DNA from: Blasia pusilla
Taxonomy: Eukaryota > Marchantiophyta > Marchantiopsida > Blasiales
Length of the DNA: 64,000 nucleotides
Assembly: GCA_050084515.1 (NCBI GenBank)
Contig: CM114272.1
Coordinates: 53,816,001-53,880,000, forward strand
Direction of reading: 5' to 3'
Part shown: piece by piece, positions 58,609 through 64,000 of the stretch
Numbering within the stretch: the first letter of the stretch is position 1
Layout of the letters: every line of letters begins with the position of its first letter
The notes under the pieces: generated by a model
Told to the model about the DNA's origin: nothing
Seen by the model: only the letters and a program-made list of their open reading frames with translations
Databases searched by the model: none
Translations under genes and position numbers: made by a program

Positions 58609-59610
58609 TGTCGCGACCCTCATGACCAAACGAGTGCCAAGCGGAACATCGGAACATTAGCGGGCTCACGCTAAGATGGTTTGCGCGTTGGAGTAGTCTC
58701 AAAGAGGAGACAAGAGATGAGACGCGAGCGAGGCGTCGCGTTTCAGATGTTGTGGTCGCGACCGAGAAACCTGGACCAAACGCGGAATGAGACTTGAAAG
58801 AAGTCGAGTCTAGGAAGTGGGTTGCCATAGGAAGAATCCGGATTTGGAACGCCACTAGCGTTTGAGAGTTTCCGACTGTATTTATGGCCATAACTTTTAG
58901 TACCAAGATGCGTTTGGATTAAATAAGGGTGCGTTAGAAAGCTTATGGAAAGCAAATTCAAACGCACTAAAGATCTTTGCAAGCGCTTTAGCAGCGGCTG
59001 AGAAACAACCCGGAAACGACTGTAAGTAGAGTCGGGCTGAGGGCCACAATGAAGGGCCCAACCCTCCTTTTCCAAGGGGGGTTGTTATTGGAGAACCCCA
59101 GAAGTACTAGTAAGGGGGAAGGTCTTCGAGAGTGCTTGGAACCCGAACCCCACTTTGGGCGCTGCGGGGCGGCTCAAGGGCATGGAACGGAACGCGAGTT
59201 TGGGAGTTGGGTTGGAAAACCTGCACCAAGTCTATTGAGGCGATTTTAGACATTCCTCTTGGATTTCATCCCGCGACTCAATTACTTGGGTCTCGGTTTG
59301 GAACTCACACGAGGTCCGTTGAACAGTTGGGATTGCTAGGCGCGCAAGTGCCGGTTGAGATCCCTGGACTAACCAGGAAGTCTGTTCCAAGTCTTGAAGG
59401 ACTTGCCGTGTTTTGGAAACTAGGAACTAAGGAAGGTTGAGCTTGATGAGACGCCGAGTTGAGAACTCGGTGGGTTGGAACGCTGGTTGGCCCAGACCCG
59501 ACTAACGAGAGTGCGTGTTTGGGTGCACATCGGCGATGAGATCGTGACCTACTGAACGTACGCTTCCGCAACACTAAAGATTAACGTTCAAGGAGAGTAG
59601 GGACGCGATA
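58609..59610 (+). mobile_element. Solo LTR with 5-bp target duplication
   Basis: The 1,002-bp insert in RT begins TGTCGCGACCCTCATG and ends GGGACGCGATA, imperfect inverted ends (TGTCGCG/CGCGATA). It is flanked by GTATG on both sides (58,604-58,608 and 59,611-59,615). It has no coding sequence. It is a different family from the A/B units. Confidence 0.75.
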
Positions 59611-59615
59611 GTATG

Positions 59616-60371
59616 CCCATGTAGTGTAGCTTCAGCCCATGTAACTACAATCGTCGAAACACCTCCTCTCAATATCGCTCATGCTCCTCAACCGTGGCGC
59701 TAAAGACTAGATGTCATCAATATAACACCTAGCAAAATCCAGACCTGCCAAGATCCCATCCATGACGCTCTGAAACTCAGTCGGGGTGTTCTTTAACCCA
59801 AATGGTAAGAACCGCCATTGGTATAAGCAATCCTCCCCGTGAGGATTGATGCCCCAAAATGTCGTCTTTTGCGTGTCCTCCAATCTAATAGGCAGGTGAT
59901 GGTATCTGACTCAAAGATGTAAGGAACTAAAGAGTTTTCATGCCAAATAGTATCAAAGATCTCCTCAGGGGTGGGCATGGCATACCTATCGGACTTTGTC
60001 TACCGATTGATAGGTCGATAATCTCCACACATCGGCCTATCCGTCCTGTTGCCATGCACATCCTTCTTGGCGGGCATGATAGTGGCAGATGCATACTCTC
60101 CATGCAACATCTCCACTAGTCTTACGCCAACCAAGTCTTGGCTCCTACTATGAATCACAGCCCTCTCCATGTCATTGTACCTGTAGGGTCGTCGAAAGAT
60201 CGGCGTGTCACTTGACAACTCAATGCGGATCCCTGGACCCTTCAACGTACCCAAATCATGCATACTAAATGCAAAACAACTCCTATAACTCCTAAGGAAC
60301 TGGTGTATCCGGCGCCGCTCTCCTCCTGTCAACTTAGGGCCCATATCTGGCTCCCAAGTCTCCATCGTCAC
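59616..60371 (-). pseudogene. Reverse transcriptase N-terminal part, 56-61 kb element
   Basis: METWEPDMGPKLTGGERRR, QFLRSYRSCFAFSMHDLGTL, IELSSDTPIFRRPYRYNDM, IMPAKKDVHGNRTDRPMCGD and YRPIN (60,371-60,000), then MPTPEEIFDTIW. After a damaged stretch, C-Y-I-D-D lies near 59,725 followed by a stop. The best-preserved RT N-terminus in the window. Confidence 0.85.
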
Positions 60372-60555
60372 TACGGTAGGACTCTCCGGCGTGGATGTCG
60401 GTGGTTGCTATGGTGCAACCCCATCTCACAACATAACTCTCATCTCCACATGCAGTACCTGGAACCACACTCGGTTTTGTGGCTATCATCTCTTGGCATA
60501 CCTACAAGACATCCCAAGAAGTCCAAGGGTGTCTCTCCCTATCACCCCTGGTGTG

Positions 60556-60890
60556 TCAATCTCCTTGGATCTCGCCCCCAACCACTACCTCAACCATCTC
60601 GGTAGGCATGGGGCTCACCAACGAAATAGTTGTGATCTGTCGCATCCTCAAACGACGATGCTCAGCTACGCCTAAGATGAAAATCCATGTCAAGCAGTTT
60701 AGGTCCATCGCATGACCCAAGACATGATGTCGTGATGCCTCCGATAGTGACGGTACTGCCGTCACTCTTGTGGGGAATCCCATCGCTCGCTCTTGCTCAT
60801 CGGCGTTGGGCTCCACCAACCTCTATACCTGGTCATCCCAAACCAAGCCAGGTTCGGCCTCCTTGAATGCATAGAAGGACCACAAGGCAC
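60556..60890 (-). pseudogene. Cytosine methyltransferase C-terminal fragment
   Basis: VEPNADEQERAMGFPTRV, then SEASRHHVLGHAMDLNCLTW and VAEHRRLRMRQI. These align with ERERAMGFPTRV and VLGQAMDLNC at 9,802-9,903 and with ERKRAMGF at 16,770. It keeps the last conserved motif of the domain, immediately before RT, which confirms the gene order in a third copy. Confidence 0.8.
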
Positions 60891-63800
60891 GACCCATCAA
60901 TTATCCAAATACTTGTTGCCGTTCATTGTCTTATTTTTATCACCCAAGCGAGTTAATAAAGACGAATATGTGAGTTGAAATCCATATTATCTCCAAAACT
61001 TATGGAATAATAAATAAAATATTAATATACAATATGATAAGATTATCGATTGAGAGTTCAATGTTATAGTACTTACCCTATACCTTTGATAGATTGGATA
61101 ACCATCTATAGTTTATATTGTCATGTTGGCAAAAGGCTTTGGATAACCTTTGGTGCATTGTTTTTCCATATCCATAGTGCTTCGAGCTTTTGTATTACAT
61201 TCTCCGTATGGATTATAAACCATGCAATTAACCATAGTAGAATAAAGTCTTGGATCTATGTTGGGATGAAGGACCTTGGTTGAGATGATATCATCATGAT
61301 TGGAAGTAGTATATAGCTAATCCTCAAGTGCCAAAATAATCAAAACATGAAATTGTGGTAAGTCCCTCTTTTAGAACTGATTCATGCATCTAAAAATCAA
61401 CCCAATATATGCTTTTTCATAATAAATCCCTCTTATTTTCTAAAAAACTTGCACAACCAAATTTAGTGGATCTATAATGGTTTGACCAAGTAACAATGCA
61501 AAGGTAATCTTATCCCACATAGATACTTAGGTTTTCCAAGGCATCTCAAAATAGCTATTACATCTTGATAATTTTTTATGCATATGATGCAAGGCCCCAC
61601 TAAAAAAAGAAGGTAAAATAACGCATCTCCCAAACCTCGCACCATCTACATCATATATATTTAAGGCATATTTAACACCTTGATATAATTCAGCTCATTG
61701 CTAATTTTTATTTAATTATAGCCAAAATTATCATTACATCTCTACATTGGCATAGACATCAACGATGTACTCTTGAGTAAGTCAACCAAATCTTGGTTCT
61801 CGATTTTCCTCTTTAATTCCAAGCTACGTCTGAAGCAAAAAAGAGACACATTGCAAGGTATTAATAGTCTTTTTAGTCATGATCCTTTATCCTCTTTAAT
61901 CCCACTGTCAAGTCTTCCCTTCTCCATTGAGTCATATGAAAGTTCTCTGTCCTTATCCTCCACTCCCATATTATCACTTTTAGCTCTACATCTTGTTAGA
62001 GATTCTTGAAAACTCCCAAATGGTATTTGAGGATACCAAAGTGCTTTACCATACACAAATAAGAAAAAAAATGTATAATGGAAAAACTTCTTTATGTAGG
62101 TCACATGGATGTCTGATGCCTCCTCTATTTAATTGAAAAAAATATCAATGCATATGCTCACTTCACGATCATAATTCACGATGATCAACATGCATATGCT
62201 CACTTCCACCAGTTGGAAAAATTGATGCAACTTTAGAAGCCAACGGTAAGTCATAATATTTTGCCTCAAGCTAACACTTACTTACCTTTAGTATGATGTG
62301 CAAATATGAGAAAATATAATGTGACAAAATCATTGAAATATATTACAAATCTTGGAGATACAAAGTGACATAGTCCGTCCGTGCACTCACGGAAGAGCTT
62401 CGATGGAACATGAACATGAAGATAAGTCGACATACAAGAATACTCTACCATTGCGGCTCCCGACTATTTCACTACTCGATAAACTAGGATTTCTTACCTA
62501 TTTTTCTTTGTTTCTATTTAGAGAAAATTTTTGCATCAGGGTATCCTACTAAGATAATCCTACTAACGCTACTCCATAATTCACATACGTCATATTATTA
62601 TGACTCCTTCGAAGTCTAAGTCACAACCATCAATCTAAGCCTCTCCTCATATAAGAGGATCGATCATATTAATGGTGCTAAGAAAAGTGGATGTTGAGAA
62701 TCCAACAACAAATTAGAACCAATTTCCTTATTTTTTTGTGATAAAGTATTTTCACATGAAGATTATGTTCATGTTATATGCCTTGTAGCCCTCTTAAGAT
62801 CTTATGTTGGAGATCATGAGACACAATTCTTCTTTGATTTTCCAACTAAATCTAAGTATTATAAATATAAATTTGGTCAAATCATGGATGATCCCCTTCA
62901 TCAAGATGTAGTGCTCTAAGAGTATGGTAGATCACATCTTGAACCTTAAGGTGTCCAATACCACCAATTAATTTGCTCTATCACATGTACTCTTATAGAA
63001 GCTAATTTTAATGCACAATTATAAGCTCAAGCATGGATTAGAAAGTAAACACTTCAAGCACCAATACCCAAAGTCAAGGATTTAAAGAATGAAGGAGTCT
63101 TTTTCAAGGAAAGTTGTATCTTTCATGTTTACAACATATACCAAAAGATGAGTTGTGAAACCTTATAGCCTTCACCTTCTTACATTTCCAATGGAAACCA
63201 TAACATGAATGACATATTTTAGTATATCTCTAATTTTCTAATTTACATTCCATGGCATCTTCCATTTTCTTGAAGATTCTCAGTTGATGCAAGGTTGAGT
63301 AGCTTGTTGAGTTTCACAATCTTCTCTATATATGATCTAATATATCACAATCCTCTCAATATTAATCCACTCAAAGTAGGAGCCATAATAACACTCTCTC
63401 ATGGGACCTAAAATCCATTAAATATAGAATATATGTTCTCAATTTTCACTAGTATAGAAGTGGTTATTTCAATAACCGAAAGCGCGGAATCATTCTCAAC
63501 AAATTCATCTTTATGGCCCCTACTACTAGGCCATATCAATGGGTTCTCTCTCTCTTGTTGCCATGTACTCTGGTGTCACTTGGGTGCTAAGTTGATTTGG
63601 AGTGTAGAGGCTACAGAATGCAAGTTGTTCCACAGTAATTTCTCAACAGTCCGATGTGAGCCAAATTGAAGACATTTGGACTCATTATGCTCCTTGTTAG
63701 TATTAGTATTTCTTGACTCCTCCACTTTTTTTTTCATATTAGTAAGTGGAAGGTGCTCTCTCCATGTTGTGTTCCACCCTTCATGCCGTATTAGTGTTTC

Positions 63801-64000
63801 AATCAATTCCATTTACGTCCATCACGCCACCTTGTTACTCATGCCGTGTTAGTATTATTTTAATAGACTATCATAGCATAAAATTTTAAAAAATTCCAAA
63901 AACCAAGGCTGCATACTATTTGTATGTCCATAAATACACATCTCCTATGTAATACTTCTCATGTTGGGTACCTCAAATCCATTCTCTCGAGATAAATAAT
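60891..64000. other. AT-rich region, nothing recognised
   Basis: Open frames are short and unassigned. The opposed frames at 61,773-62,009 (plus) and 61,877-62,104 (minus) have some protein-like text (QIPFGSFQESLTRCRAKSD) but no family I know. No RNA gene or repeat terminus is visible. Confidence 0.5.

Larger units (their letters stand above)
56219..60890 (-). mobile_element. Family B gypsy element, 5'-truncated, minus strand
   Basis: From 60,890 downwards: methyltransferase C-terminus, RT, RNase H, integrase, remnant B1, A2 and B2 ending at 56,219 (GCGCACGACA on the minus strand). Gag, protease and most of the methyltransferase are missing at the 60,890 end. It is interrupted by a solo LTR at 58,609-59,610. 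The PHD-coding end is deleted between about 56,890 and 56,965. Confidence 0.8.

Overview
This window is nuclear DNA of a land plant. It has one well-formed spliceosomal gene, and nearly everything else is decayed plant-type transposable elements in AT-rich filler. Nothing fixes the species. The methyltransferase-bearing Ty3/gypsy elements make me lean to a non-seed lineage (moss, lycophyte or fern), with low confidence.

Layout. 1-998: GC-rich edge with several perfect hairpins. 999-24,958: a large nest of two related Ty3/gypsy families. The outer element (family A) starts at 999 and ends near 24,958. A family-B element sits in its gag from 3,696. A block of about 15.5-21.7 kb is inverted, so the second halves of both elements partly read on the minus strand. 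A third retroelement (LTR, tRNA primer site, gag) lies in the inner reverse transcriptase at 10,722-13,734. 24,959-33,771: mostly featureless AT-rich DNA. 33,772-41,292: one nine-exon gene on the minus strand, whose exons join in frame to 996 residues: a secreted, repeat-rich protein of a plant family of unknown function. 41,300-44,116: CT/GC-rich upstream region. 45,429-46,046 and 49,076-49,664: two solo terminal-repeat units of family A. 48-52 kb: remnants of a Helitron-like replicase/helicase on the minus strand. 53.3-55.3 kb: a diverged tandem repeat and a 480-bp-arm inverted repeat. 56,219-60,890: a further family-B element on the minus strand, interrupted by a solo LTR with a 5-bp target duplication. 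60,891-64,000: no recognisable gene.

Most interesting system. The gypsy elements encode, in order, gag with a zinc knuckle, a DSG protease, a cytosine-5 DNA methyltransferase, reverse transcriptase, RNase H, a DDE integrase and a C-terminal PHD finger. They thus paired a DNA-methylation writer with a probable histone reader. Their termini do not fit ordinary LTRs. They look like split direct repeats, A1-internal-B1-A2-B2, with a constant 2-nt spacer between B1 and A2, an arrangement known from Ngaro/PAT-type tyrosine-recombinase elements but here attached to a DDE-integrase pol. All copies in the window are broken by stops and frameshifts, so the system must be judged from its fossils.
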